From Pasteurella multocida subsp. multocida OH4807 (lineage in GTDB: Bacteria > Pseudomonadota > Gammaproteobacteria > Enterobacterales > Pasteurellaceae), in assembly GCA_000973525.1 (NCBI GenBank), contig CP004391.1:248001-312000 (forward strand): a stretch of 64,000 nt of DNA. The letters run 5' to 3'. The notes beneath the pieces are model-generated. The model saw only the letters and a list, made by a program, of their open reading frames with translations, was not told where the DNA came from and did not search any database. Below are positions 47,192 through 57,974 of the stretch, piece by piece (the first letter of the stretch is position 1; each line of letters starts with the position of its first letter). The position numbers were made by a program, and so were the translations under genes.

Positions 47192-50100
47192 TTACGCAAT
47201 TTTCTGCAATTTGGCAGGAATCCCCTGTCTGACCGCTGAACCACATACCCAATCAACCCAAGGTGAAACAATTTCTTTTGTGGTATCTAACAGCCCTAAA
47301 TCATTGATGTTTACTCCTCGTTTAATTTGCTCATTACCTTGGATTTCTTTACCATCAATCACATAACTGACTGCACCAAGCTGTTTATGTCCATACCCAT
47401 GTTCAATCGCAATAGTGCCTTTTATCACTCCATCCATCACGACAATTTGCACATGTTGTTGACCGCCAGGCGTCATTAATTTAACCACATCACCATGCTT
47501 AAAGCCTTGTTCTGTCGCGTCTTGTTGGTTCATCGCTACTAAGCCGTCTGGTTTGATACTGTGCAAACGTAATAATGGCGCCGTAATACTACTCATTAAA
47601 TTGGATTTAAACGACATCAATTTAAATGGCCATTCTTTCGTTGGGTAATGACTCTCTAGTGTAGATGTATCCGCAAACTGGGGCTCAAAATATTTTGGAC
47701 AGCCATGGTAATGTTTACCCGTTTGAGCATGTTTTGCTTTCGCTACGGTTTCATTCCAAATTTGTAAACAATTTTTCCAACGTGCTTGCATATTATCTTC
47801 TTGCCATGCACTCTTATAAGGCGCAAAACGTCCACCTTTACAATACACATTCGCAACTTTCAGCACTTCCTCTGGTTTTAACGTTTGTTCTAATGTTGGC
47901 ATTAAACGTTGTACACCTGTTAATAATAGATCTTCTTCTGTGGCATCTTTCACTGGCTCTTTTCCATCATATGCAATGTTTGCTGCTGCCCGTAAGAAAT
48001 AATCTTCTGTACGATGTAATGGATAGGTGTTTTGTTGTTTATCCATAATCGCATTGTCACCAAACCCTGGAAGAGCCATGGCGTTAGCAACAGCAATAAT
48101 GAAGTTTTCCATACAAATCACTTCACCATTCGCCGTATAGGCATTCTTCGATTGGATCACAGGCCAACGCGCGGTCGTAGTTTTGGTTGGAACACCTGCC
48201 CAAGGTGTACTGAATCCCCAACTCTCAAAATTATGCGTATCTGGCACAATGTAATCGGCTAATGCGGTAGTTTCATTCATAAACGCATCTACTGCAATAA
48301 ATAAAGGGAGAATTTTTGGATCACGTAATTTTGTATCGGTGATGTGATGAATCCCTGTCATACCATAGATTGGATTACTCATATGACTAATCCAGGCTTT
48401 CAGTGAATAAGGATAGCCTTGTAATGCAGAAGTAATCATTTCAGACATTTGCCCACCCACAAATGGGTACCATGAAGCGCGAGCAGGATAAGGTGAGATA
48501 CCTTGTTCTACTTTACGTTTAAACTCGCTAGATTTTTCGTAGTCTTTTTTACTCCGAGCTAAATTCGTGCCTTTGGGTTTCACCATATTCGGAAAATTGG
48601 CTAAGTCATAACGTGGACCACCACCAAAATCTTTGAATTTGCCTCCTGTCATACTCATTCCGCCTTTTTTATTCATATTCCCAACCATGGCGTTGAGTAA
48701 AAGAATTGCCCAAGCAGTATAGAAGCCAGTACCGTGCATGGTACCACCATGGGTAATCGCTGAAGCACGATGCCCATGGGATGTAAATTCTTTTGCTAAC
48801 TGAATAATCGTCTCAGTTGGAATGCCACAATGTGCAGAATACTCCTCAATCGTGTGCTCAAAACAGGATTCTTTAAAGAGCTGCATCGCGGATTTTGCTA
48901 ACACTTGTGTCCCATCTTTTAAGGTCACCCAATCTTGCACAAAAATAACCGCACTTTCACAATCTTTCGCCGCGATAAACTCACCTGTTTGTTGATCTTT
49001 GACGAGGATCTCACTATCCACAGGCTTTTCAGGTACTGGCATTTCGACCATATCATGTAAACGAAGTGCTTGCCCATAACGTTTATGTGCTGGATCCGCA
49101 ATAAATAAATGAGTCGCATTACAAAAACTTACCCCATTGGCTTTTTGCATTGCCTCTTCACTAGGTATGGATAAATACGGTGCATTATAGCGTTCATTTT
49201 CAATAATCCAACGTAACATCCCTAAGGATAAAGATAAGTCTGTTCCTGGAATAATCGGCACCCAACGATTCTGTTTTACGGCTCGACTATTGGTCAATTC
49301 TAAGCGTGGCGCAACAACAACATAGTCAAAGTTTTCCTCTGTCCGTTGTTTGGTCAATTGACGAGCTTGACGCTTAAATGGATTTCCCGCTTGAGCAGGA
49401 GAAGTTCCCATAAACAGAATAAATTCTGCATGATCCCAGTCTGGTTTGGCGTGTGAGTTATTAACTAAATCATTCATGAAGGCGCCTGACCCTGCGCGAT
49501 AAGACAAGCCACAAAATGAACCATGAGAAGCAAAATTGATCGTACCAAAACTGTTATTAGCAAAACGTTTTAACAAAGGTTGGCGACCTTCTGGACCAGC
49601 AAACGTCACCATTAATTGATTGACTTTCGGTCCAAAATCTGGATTTTCAGTATCCACTGGTGTTTTCAAATCACGAATCGCTTTTAATCCCTCAACATGA
49701 CCTTCACCAAATAGATCCCCACCATTCACTACTTCCTCAACTAGCTGTTCAAAGCTAATGGTTTTCCATTTTCCTTCACCTCGTTTCCCAACTCGTTTTA
49801 AAGGTTGCGTAATACGATAAGGACTATCAATTCCTTCTAAAAACGCGGCTCCCCTTGCACACGCGGTCGAACGATTATCTAACCCACTTTCCCCTGCGAC
49901 ACTAAGTTCAGCTTGTTTAATGGATTGGTTAAAGTCAAGATGTATATCCGCTGAGAGAGGATGGTAAGGATTCCCATTGATGCGAATCACTTGATTTTTT
50001 TCCAAATCAACACGCGCACGTAAACCACATAATGTCCAACAGCCCATACATTGAGTATTACATACCACTTGCTTACCATTCGCGACTAATTGACCATTTT

Positions 50101-50281
50101 GAACCTGATATTCAGGTAATAAAGCATTACCATGAACGTTATCTGCTGTATGCTCACCAGAGGTACCGTCAATTAACCCCGTAGCAATTTCTTTCACTTT
50201 CGGTGAATAACCTGCAACAAAAGCTGTTGCAGTACCTAAGGCAAGTCCACCTTTTAATAAATTACGTCGTTGGTTATTCAT
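47192..50281 (-). CDS. ttrA: Tetrathionate reductase catalytic subunit TtrA
   Basis: Periplasmic-facing molybdopterin enzyme reducing tetrathionate to thiosulfate. From 50281 it has 1029 residues (Salmonella about 1020). A Tat signal is plain: NNQRRNLLKGGLALGTATA. The Fe-S cysteines follow in VVCNTQCMGCWTLCGLRAR near 72-90; molybdopterin-binding segments include GGTMHGTGFYTAW and the C-terminal dinucleotide-binding domain (GHKQLGAVSYV). The open frame continues to 50398, but those 39 residues precede the Tat signal and overlap ttrC. It follows ttrC with overlap, the ttrBCA order of Salmonella. Confidence 0.94.
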   Translation of the reverse strand: MNNQRRNLLKGGLALGTATAFVAGYSPKVKEIATGLIDGTSGEHTADNVHGNALLPEYQVQNGQLVANGKQVVCNTQCMGCWTLCGLRARVDLEKNQVIRINGNPYHPLSADIHLDFNQSIKQAELSVAGESGLDNRSTACARGAAFLEGIDSPYRITQPLKRVGKRGEGKWKTISFEQLVEEVVNGGDLFGEGHVEGLKAIRDLKTPVDTENPDFGPKVNQLMVTFAGPEGRQPLLKRFANNSFGTINFASHGSFCGLSYRAGSGAFMNDLVNNSHAKPDWDHAEFILFMGTSPAQAGNPFKRQARQLTKQRTEENFDYVVVAPRLELTNSRAVKQNRWVPIIPGTDLSLSLGMLRWIIENERYNAPYLSIPSEEAMQKANGVSFCNATHLFIADPAHKRYGQALRLHDMVEMPVPEKPVDSEILVKDQQTGEFIAAKDCESAVIFVQDWVTLKDGTQVLAKSAMQLFKESCFEHTIEEYSAHCGIPTETIIQLAKEFTSHGHRASAITHGGTMHGTGFYTAWAILLLNAMVGNMNKKGGMSMTGGKFKDFGGGPRYDLANFPNMVKPKGTNLARSKKDYEKSSEFKRKVEQGISPYPARASWYPFVGGQMSEMITSALQGYPYSLKAWISHMSNPIYGMTGIHHITDTKLRDPKILPLFIAVDAFMNETTALADYIVPDTHNFESWGFSTPWAGVPTKTTTARWPVIQSKNAYTANGEVICMENFIIAVANAMALPGFGDNAIMDKQQNTYPLHRTEDYFLRAAANIAYDGKEPVKDATEEDLLLTGVQRLMPTLEQTLKPEEVLKVANVYCKGGRFAPYKSAWQEDNMQARWKNCLQIWNETVAKAKHAQTGKHYHGCPKYFEPQFADTSTLESHYPTKEWPFKLMSFKSNLMSSITAPLLRLHSIKPDGLVAMNQQDATEQGFKHGDVVKLMTPGGQQHVQIVVMDGVIKGTIAIEHGYGHKQLGAVSYVIDGKEIQGNEQIKRGVNINDLGLLDTTKEIVSPWVDWVCGSAVRQGIPAKLQKIA

Positions 50282-51323
50282 ATTTTCCCCCAGTAACATC
50301 CATTTGAGATAACGCCGAACTAAATAAGTGCCATAATACGATGCCAATGCAAACCCATAAACTGAATACGGATAAGATACCAATCGCGCCATCCACATGC
50401 CACGTTAATTGATACGGGTTCATCAAGGCATTGTATTTCGCAATACTCTGGACTTGAATCACTAAGATCCAGCGTACTAACCAAGTAAAACACAAACCAA
50501 TGCACAAAGTAATCGCATTTAATACTTGAGATTGCGGTAAATAAATCAGTATGCCCAATGCAATAATGCAGACTAATGTCAATAAAGGTAACGCACTAAA
50601 CTGCCACAATTGCGTGAGTTGTCCAGCCAATTGCGCCGAAGAAAAATAGATACCCGCTAACACCGCGATAAACATCAGCAAGCTAAATAAAATCAGATGA
50701 GAAAACGCATACTGAGTAGACGTAGGATTAAAAAACTGAATAAAGAAACGACAAAGTAAGAACGCCGTCGGTAAAACGCTAAATAGAACCAGTGGCATTA
50801 ATCCATAATGATGCCATAAGGGACGCGCTTCAACCGCATACACTTCCATTGTGGTATAGATTAAAATCAATACTGACATCACGAAGGAAAATAAACGGAA
50901 AAACGTCGTCCAACGAGTTAGATTAAGTTCACCCCAATAAAGAAGATGGAACACTTTCGGTAGACGTGTTTGTGGTACAACTTGACGCAATAAGCATAAG
51001 AAATATCCCACAACGGCTACGGTAAATAAGGGTAAGAATATCGCCCCCCATGCCATCCAAGACCAAGGGGTTAAATTCAAATAGAAATTCACAATACGAC
51101 TTGGTTGGTGTAAATCCGCGGTTAATGCGATAGGTGCCACAATAGCACAGCTTAATGCTAGCGTGATTGCAATAAACTCAGCCCATAAATTTTTTTCTTT
51201 TTGATTAATCCATAACCCCACAAACACCGAAGAGAAAGATAACCCAATAAAAAAGAAGTAACTGACTGCCCAAGGTAACCATGCAATTGCTTGTGGTTCA
51301 ACCACAATTTCACGAATCATCAT
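50274..51323 (-). CDS. ttrC: Tetrathionate reductase membrane subunit TtrC
   Basis: NrfD/PsrC-type quinol-oxidising membrane anchor, 349 residues with about nine spans, handing electrons to TtrB. The ATG at 51323 overlaps the ttrB stop by four bases (ATGA) with AAGGAGG before it, so this start is preferred to the upstream in-frame Met at 51347. The N-terminal EPQAIAWLPWAVSYFFFIGL resembles the family's first span. Its end overlaps the start of ttrA by eight bases. Confidence 0.92.
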   Translation of the reverse strand: MMIREIVVEPQAIAWLPWAVSYFFFIGLSFSSVFVGLWINQKEKNLWAEFIAITLALSCAIVAPIALTADLHQPSRIVNFYLNLTPWSWMAWGAIFLPLFTVAVVGYFLCLLRQVVPQTRLPKVFHLLYWGELNLTRWTTFFRLFSFVMSVLILIYTTMEVYAVEARPLWHHYGLMPLVLFSVLPTAFLLCRFFIQFFNPTSTQYAFSHLILFSLLMFIAVLAGIYFSSAQLAGQLTQLWQFSALPLLTLVCIIALGILIYLPQSQVLNAITLCIGLCFTWLVRWILVIQVQSIAKYNALMNPYQLTWHVDGAIGILSVFSLWVCIGIVLWHLFSSALSQMDVTGGKYE

Positions 51324-52057
51324 AATGTTGCCTCCTTCGCTTGCCATAACATAGGTTGTCCTTGAACATGATCAACAAATGCCTCATCTAAGCCTAAATA
51401 AAAGACATGAGGAATCGTACCAGAATCAGGTTTTAATACTTTCAATTCATGTTTGTGTTCTGCCACCATCTGACTAATTGTGCTATTCGGATCTTTTAGA
51501 TCACCAATAATCCGGGCGCCTCCCACACAACTTTCAACACAAGCGGGTAACAACCCAACTTCAAGACGATGCGAACAAAAGGTGCATTTATCTGCAGTTT
51601 TGGTTTCTTCATTGATAAAGCGAGCATCATAAGGACAAGCCTGAACACAATATGCACACCCAATACAGCGTTCATTGTTAACAACAACAATGCCATCTTT
51701 ACGCTGATATGTTGCTTGTACAGGACAGACTGGGACACAAGGCGGATTGTCACAATGATTACATAATCGTGGTAGCAGCACATTATTCACGACATGGTTT
51801 GAATCTGTGACTTCATATTGACGGACGGTAGTTCTAAATTCACCAATTGGCGTCGCATTCTCAATACCACAACTGATCGTACAAGATTGACATCCAATAC
51901 AACGACGCAAATCCACCAACATGGCATAACGATGCGTTTCGCTTCCCTCTCGTCGAGCTGGTTGAAATTGCGTTTCAGCTTGACTGAATGGAATAAACGC
52001 TTGCCCCACACTTAACACTGATAAATTTTTTAAGAAAATTCGCTTACTCATTTCCAT
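51320..52057 (-). CDS. ttrB: Tetrathionate reductase iron-sulfur subunit TtrB
   Basis: Four-cluster ferredoxin-like subunit linking TtrC to TtrA. The 245 residues contain the cysteine sets CIGCQSCTISC (about 54-64), CNHCDNPPCVPVCP (about 97-110), CIGCAYCVQACP (about 130-141) and CTFCSHR with CVESC (about 157-180). The N-terminus SKRIFLKNLSVLSVGQAF is a Tat signal with Lys-Arg in place of the usual Arg-Arg, the natural variant known from Salmonella TtrB. It is first in the ttrBCA operon, divergent from ttrSR; Met3 is an alternative start. Confidence 0.94.
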   Translation of the reverse strand: MEMSKRIFLKNLSVLSVGQAFIPFSQAETQFQPARREGSETHRYAMLVDLRRCIGCQSCTISCGIENATPIGEFRTTVRQYEVTDSNHVVNNVLLPRLCNHCDNPPCVPVCPVQATYQRKDGIVVVNNERCIGCAYCVQACPYDARFINEETKTADKCTFCSHRLEVGLLPACVESCVGGARIIGDLKDPNSTISQMVAEHKHELKVLKPDSGTIPHVFYLGLDEAFVDHVQGQPMLWQAKEATL

Positions 52058-52147
52058 AGTGGCGTTCCTTTTTAGTTATTCTCATTAACCCAATTGAGTT
52101 ATGACTTTTTTTAGCGTATTGTTAAAGAAGGTCAAATAAAAAACTAT

Positions 52148-52161
52148 TGTGGTTTTCCACA
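52148..52161. promoter_or_regulatory. Palindrome, candidate TtrR operator
   Basis: TGTGG-TTTT-CCACA, a perfect inverted repeat 91 bases before the ttrB start and 46 before ttrS. Its place suits binding by the response regulator TtrR, which activates ttrBCA in Salmonella. Assignment is inference: no binding consensus is used here. Confidence 0.4.
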
Positions 52162-52177
52162 TAAAAAGTGAGTGAAT

Positions 52178-52191
52178 TTGATTTCAATCAA
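52178..52191. promoter_or_regulatory. FNR-type anaerobic activator box
   Basis: TTGATTTCAATCAA, an exact match to the FNR consensus TTGAT-N4-ATCAA. Centred 127 bases before the ttrB ATG, it could activate ttrBCA if transcription begins about 41 bases away near 52143. It is only 15 bases before the ttrS GTG, so on that side it could repress or be neutral. Confidence 0.8.
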
Positions 52192-52206
52192 TAAAAAGGA
52201 AGAAAT

Positions 52207-53925
52207 GTGAAAAAGTGCGGTCAATTCTTGAAAATATTCATTTTGCTCATTGGCTTACTACCCAGCCTTGCCTTATCTGAGCAATGGAAAATTGGCATTC
52301 TAGCACAGCGTGGCGTAGCACATACCCATGCCAAATGGCAACCTTGGATTGATTGGTTAAATCGGCAATTTGAGTCGCAACATCAATTTTCACTGGTCAC
52401 ATTAGATTTAAATGATCTGAGTGAAGAACAGGCACAAGGTGTTGATTTTGTGCTGACTAATCAAGCACAATTTTTTTATCTGAATAATACGCAAGTCAGC
52501 TGGTTAGTTACCCTCAGATCACCTCGACAAATTCAGCATGACTCAATGGGGCGCATCGGTAGTGCTATTTTTGTTCGACAAGACAGTCCTTTTTATCAAT
52601 TAACTGATTTAAAGAATAAAACGTTCAGTGCAGTAGGAAATAACGCATTTGGTGGTTTTTTACTCGGATATAATGTTTTATATCAACATGGTCTGATTGA
52701 GAATAAGGATTTTCAATTAAAATACACGGGCTTTCCTGTTGATAATACCTTACTCCTCTTGCAAGAAAAGAAAGTCGATGCCGCTATTGTCCCTGCTTGT
52801 ATCTTAGAGGACCTTGCTCAAGAAGGTGTCATCAAAAAAACCGATTTTCGTTTATTATCTGGTAAACCGAATACATTGGACTGTTTAGCCAGTACTGAAT
52901 TATTACCCAATTGGTCACTGGCTGCATTACCACAAGTTCCTGTGGATTTGACATCAAAATTAGTGACGCTCTTGCTGAGTGAAATACCGACATATTTACC
53001 ACAATGGACGCCGCCTTACTCAACCACACAGGCTGACAGCATCTTACGTAATCTCTATAAGCACCCTAAACAAGATTTATGGGATAGTACAACTTATTGG
53101 CTTCAACAATATCGTGGTTGGATTATCTTTATCGGCTTATTATTACTGTTAAATTACCTCTGGATCAGTTTCCAAATTCATCGCAAAAGCAAAGCGTTAC
53201 AACAGGCATACCATGAAATGCGCCAATATGAACAACAACTGGCACAAGCTGATCGATTGAGTATTTTAGGTGAAATGAGTACTGGAATTGCCCATGAAAT
53301 TAACCAACCGCTCTCTGCAATCCGTATGTATGTCGAAGGGGTAAAATATCAATTGAGTCAATCTCACTCGGATCCTAATACACTAGCAATTTTAGATAAA
53401 GTCTTAATTCAAGTAGATCGTAGTGCAGAGATCATCCGCAATTTAATGAATTGGGCAAAAGGGAAAACAGATGACAAAACCGAATGTACTGATTTAAATA
53501 AACTGTTACAACGTGTGATTAATTTTATGTCCTTACAGCGCCATAATCAGCCACTTATCCGTTTAATTTGCCCAACAACAATTAAACTTGAACTCAAAAC
53601 AACAATTTTAGAACAAGTGATTGGTAATTGTTTATTGAACGCATCACAGGCGCATGCAAGTGAGATTGATATTGAAGTCAAAAAAGAAGAAAGTGTAATT
53701 GTAATTCATATCAGAGACAATGGCTCAGGCTTCAAACCGTCTGAATTAAAATTTCCTTTTGTACCCTTCCGAACCAGTAAAGCGAATGGTTTAGGATTAG
53801 GTCTAGTATTATGCCAACGTTTACTTCGTTCCATTGAAGGCGAAATTACGTTACAAAACCGCACAGACAAACAAGGTGCGGAAGTTATTTTGACATTGCC
53901 AAATAAAAAGGGGGAAACATGTTAA
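52207..53925 (+). CDS. ttrS: Tetrathionate sensor histidine kinase TtrS
   Basis: Membrane sensor kinase for tetrathionate, 572 residues (Salmonella about 590). A signal anchor (about 8-27) leads a periplasmic PhnD-like binding domain (about 28-290), a transmembrane segment IIFIGLLLLLNYLWISF near 304-320, a coiled-coil linker, and the kinase core with the phospho-acceptor His363 in GIAHEINQPLSAI and the ATPase motifs DNGSGF and GLGLGLVL. It starts with GTG, since the ATG two bases earlier meets TGA at once; AAGGAAG precedes it. An uptake core (52213-52221) encodes part of residues 3-5. Confidence 0.92.
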   Translation: MKKCGQFLKIFILLIGLLPSLALSEQWKIGILAQRGVAHTHAKWQPWIDWLNRQFESQHQFSLVTLDLNDLSEEQAQGVDFVLTNQAQFFYLNNTQVSWLVTLRSPRQIQHDSMGRIGSAIFVRQDSPFYQLTDLKNKTFSAVGNNAFGGFLLGYNVLYQHGLIENKDFQLKYTGFPVDNTLLLLQEKKVDAAIVPACILEDLAQEGVIKKTDFRLLSGKPNTLDCLASTELLPNWSLAALPQVPVDLTSKLVTLLLSEIPTYLPQWTPPYSTTQADSILRNLYKHPKQDLWDSTTYWLQQYRGWIIFIGLLLLLNYLWISFQIHRKSKALQQAYHEMRQYEQQLAQADRLSILGEMSTGIAHEINQPLSAIRMYVEGVKYQLSQSHSDPNTLAILDKVLIQVDRSAEIIRNLMNWAKGKTDDKTECTDLNKLLQRVINFMSLQRHNQPLIRLICPTTIKLELKTTILEQVIGNCLLNASQAHASEIDIEVKKEESVIVIHIRDNGSGFKPSELKFPFVPFRTSKANGLGLGLVLCQRLLRSIEGEITLQNRTDKQGAEVILTLPNKKGETC

Positions 53926-54497
53926 TTCATCTTGTTGATGATGACTTAACAGTACTTGATGCAGCCTGTTTTTTGTTAAAACAAGCAGGATATGAAGTAC
54001 AAACATGGTCAAATAGCCAAGAATTTGTTGATAATGTACCACTCTTTGAGCCGGGCATTGTGTTACTGGACATGAAAATGCCACTATTGGATGGTCATCA
54101 AGTCCATCAATTTCTCTGTCAACACCAAAGTACCTTAGCCGTAGTCATTATGACTGCACATGGCGATGTACCGATGGCGGTTCAAGAGTTTAAGCTCGGT
54201 GCGGTCGATTTTTTACAAAAACCTGTACAATTCAGTCAATTACAATCCGTCTTAAAACTGGCGGCAGAAAAAACACAAGCTAGCTATGAACGTTATAAAA
54301 TTCAACGTTGTTACGCACTATTAAGCAAAAAAGAATTAGATATTTTAACATTATTGATTCAAGGCTATATTAATCGCCAAATTGCAGAAACTTTAAATAT
54401 TTCAGTCAGAACGGTGGAAGTGCATCGCTCGCATATTATGGAAAAAATGCAGGCACAAACCATTGCAGAACTGATTTATAAAACTGCACAGCTATAA
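53919..54497 (+). CDS. ttrR: Tetrathionate response regulator TtrR
   Basis: FixJ/NarL-type response regulator of 192 residues. The receiver domain has the acidic pair in HLVDDD, the phospho-acceptor Asp51 in VLLDMKMP, and the switch Lys in LQKPVQ near 103-108; the C-terminal LuxR-type helix-turn-helix carries LTLLIQGYINRQIAETLNIS (about 147-166) and VRTVEVHRSHIMEKM. It overlaps ttrS by seven bases with GGGGGA before its ATG, so the two are coupled. It is expected to activate ttrBCA. Confidence 0.93.
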   Translation: MLIHLVDDDLTVLDAACFLLKQAGYEVQTWSNSQEFVDNVPLFEPGIVLLDMKMPLLDGHQVHQFLCQHQSTLAVVIMTAHGDVPMAVQEFKLGAVDFLQKPVQFSQLQSVLKLAAEKTQASYERYKIQRCYALLSKKELDILTLLIQGYINRQIAETLNISVRTVEVHRSHIMEKMQAQTIAELIYKTAQL

Positions 54498-54514
54498 CAC
54501 TGCACACAATAAGA

Positions 54515-54545
54515 AAACAAGGCAGTGTCAACACTGCCTTGTGAT
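54515..54545 (-). terminator. Terminator of dapB
   Basis: ACAAGGCAGTG/CACTGCCTTGT stem. The T-rich tail (TTTTCTTATT) is on the minus strand, after the dapB stop at 54556, so it mainly serves dapB. Confidence 0.8.
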
Positions 54546-54555
54546 GATTGTCTGA

Positions 54556-56017
<1,462 letters not shown>

Positions 56018-56025
56018 GATTTGTC

Positions 56026-56508
56026 CTAGAGGAAAAGACGAATAAAGAAAATCACTAACACACTATAAACTGCGGCTAAAATATCATCTAACATAATGCC
56101 AAAGCCACTTTCTAATTTGTGATCAAAATAACGAATTGGATAAGGTTTAACAATATCGAAAAAACGGAAAACGACGAACGCCGTCAAACACCAAAACGGC
56201 GATAAGTTAGGCACAGCCAACAAAACGAGAAAAATACCGACAATTTCATCCCAAACAATCGCACCATGATCATGAACTCCCATATCATCTGCCGTTTTCT
56301 GGCATAGGTAACAGCCTAGCCAAAAACATAATCCAGTCAAAATGAAAAAAAAGCTCGGACTGAGAAACTGTAATAATATCCACCCTAGCATCAATCCAAC
56401 CAAACTGCCCCATGTACCTGGTGCTGGGTGGATTAAGCCCGCGCCAAACCCCACCGCTAAACAATGAACAGGATTATGTAAATTAATTGATTGGAGAGGT
56501 GGCTTCAT
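56026..56508 (-). CDS. pgpA: Phosphatidylglycerophosphatase A
   Basis: Removes phosphate from phosphatidylglycerol phosphate at the inner membrane. The 160 residues (E. coli 172) have LAVGFGAGLIHPAPGTWGSL near 18-37, the metal-site DDMGVHDHGAIVWDEIVGIF (about 72-91), and FRFFDIVKPYPIRYFD followed by GIMLDDILAAVYS. It follows thiL directly, sharing the junction base, the same order as in E. coli. Confidence 0.94.
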   Translation of the reverse strand: MKPPLQSINLHNPVHCLAVGFGAGLIHPAPGTWGSLVGLMLGWILLQFLSPSFFFILTGLCFWLGCYLCQKTADDMGVHDHGAIVWDEIVGIFLVLLAVPNLSPFWCLTAFVVFRFFDIVKPYPIRYFDHKLESGFGIMLDDILAAVYSVLVIFFIRLFL

Positions 56509-57515
56509 TATTTATCATCCGATTGAAAGTGATCAAAACCTGGCTTCAGATTCATATCAATCGCCATACTATTACGTTCGAACTTAATACGCTTTTTATT
56601 TTGTGGGCTAATTGCTCTAACTTGCCCAACACAAGTATAGTCAACACCAATGTAGGCTAAAGCACGTTCTAATTTGGCTTTATTATTATCTGGCACAGTA
56701 AAGCAAAGTTCGTAATCTTCTCCACCCGACAAGGCAAATTTCTCTGCTTGTTCTAGGCCAAACGTACTGACTAATTGAGGTGAAAGCGGCAATTTGTCTA
56801 CATCCACGACAGCACCACACTGACTACGCTCAAGAATATGCCCCAGATCCGCCACAAACCCATCCGATATGTCAATTGCCGCATTGGCTAAAGAAGAGAC
56901 AGCTAACTCTAGCCCTAAAAGCACACGAGGAGTAGGACGAAGGTGACGTTGAATTAAGAAAGCTTGCTCAGAATTGACCGCACCTTTCTGCGCTAACAGT
57001 AACGCTAACCCACCCGCACTGTCACCCAATGTCCCAGAGACGTAAATCCAATCGCCAACTTTTGCACTATGACGACATAACGCCTTCCCTTTGGCGATAA
57101 TACCATGGGCTGTAATCGTAATAGCAAGAGGACCTTTCGTGGTATCACCGCCGATCAAATCGACATTATAGTGATCTAGCACATCAAACAAACTTTCACT
57201 AAATTCACGCAGCCACGACTCATTAACTTCAGGTAAGGTAAGGGCAAGTGACACCCAAGCAGGCTCAGCCCCCATCGCAGCAAGGTCGCTTAAATTCGTT
57301 GCGGCGGCTTTATAGGCTAAATCTGCTGGGCTAATACTAGGTAAGAAATGTGTATTTTCTACCATTGTATCGGTAGTAATGACCAAACGTTGATTTTGGC
57401 GCAGTTCGGTAATCGCACAATCATCGCCAATAGAAACGATGACATCTTTACGCGCAATACGTTTTGATGAGGCAGTGAAATAACGTTGAATTATATCAAA
57501 TTCGCCATCACTCAT
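56508..57515 (-). CDS. thiL: Thiamine-monophosphate kinase
   Basis: Phosphorylates thiamine monophosphate to the active diphosphate. From 57515 it has 335 residues (E. coli 325). AIR-synthase-type motifs: GEFDIIQRYF at the start, SIGDDCAI near 29-36, TTDTMVENTHFL near 48-59, NLSDLAAMGAEPAW near 77-90, and GGDTTKGPL near 123. AGAGGT precedes the chosen ATG; the frame is open to 57560, inside nusB, with residues that do not match the family. Confidence 0.95.
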   Translation of the reverse strand: MSDGEFDIIQRYFTASSKRIARKDVIVSIGDDCAITELRQNQRLVITTDTMVENTHFLPSISPADLAYKAAATNLSDLAAMGAEPAWVSLALTLPEVNESWLREFSESLFDVLDHYNVDLIGGDTTKGPLAITITAHGIIAKGKALCRHSAKVGDWIYVSGTLGDSAGGLALLLAQKGAVNSEQAFLIQRHLRPTPRVLLGLELAVSSLANAAIDISDGFVADLGHILERSQCGAVVDVDKLPLSPQLVSTFGLEQAEKFALSGGEDYELCFTVPDNNKAKLERALAYIGVDYTCVGQVRAISPQNKKRIKFERNSMAIDMNLKPGFDHFQSDDK

Positions 57516-57534
57516 TGTTGACCTCTCATCCTCT

Positions 57535-57969
57535 TTATTTACGAGACAAAGCGGGAGCAACTTTATCTAATACTCCATTTACATATTTATGGCTGTCATC
57601 TGCACCAAATACTTTTGCGACTTCAATCGCCTCATTAATGACGACTTTATAGGGTACATCTAATTCAAACTTCAGCTCATATACCGCAAGACGCAAAATG
57701 GCTTTTTCAATTGGATCCAATTCATTCACATCACGATCCAAATAAGGCGCCATCGCGTCATCTACGACATCAACTTGCTCTGCTGTTTGACGAAAGAGTT
57801 TACGGAAATACGCCACATCCACACCTTTTAAATCTTGATCGGCAACAAAAGCCAATTCAATTTCAGCGGGTGAGTTTTGTGACACATACCATGAATATAA
57901 AGCTTGTACAGCACATTCTCTCGCACGACGGCGTGGAGACACTTTTTTTTCAACTTTGGTTTCTGTCAT
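57535..57969 (-). CDS. nusB: Transcription antitermination factor NusB
   Basis: Binds boxA RNA with S10 during rRNA antitermination. The 144 residues (E. coli 139) contain [20 protein letters not shown] near 10-29, [14 protein letters not shown] near 92-105 and the late [13 protein letters not shown] with the final [10 protein letters not shown]. It follows ribH by 5 bases and precedes thiL by about 20 bases, the conserved rib-nusB-thiL-pgpA order. Confidence 0.96.
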   Translation of the reverse strand: MTETKVEKKVSPRRRARECAVQALYSWYVSQNSPAEIELAFVADQDLKGVDVAYFRKLFRQTAEQVDVVDDAMAPYLDRDVNELDPIEKAILRLAVYELKFELDVPYKVVINEAIEVAKVFGADDSHKYVNGVLDKVAPALSRK

Positions 57970-57974
57970 CTGAA

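Larger units (their letters stand above)
52058..52206. promoter_or_regulatory. Divergent ttrB/ttrS control region
   Basis: 149 bases between divergent operons. It contains a 14-base palindrome (52148-52161) and a perfect FNR-type box (52178-52191), both annotated separately, and the ribosome site AAGGAAGAA for ttrS. Confidence 0.75.
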
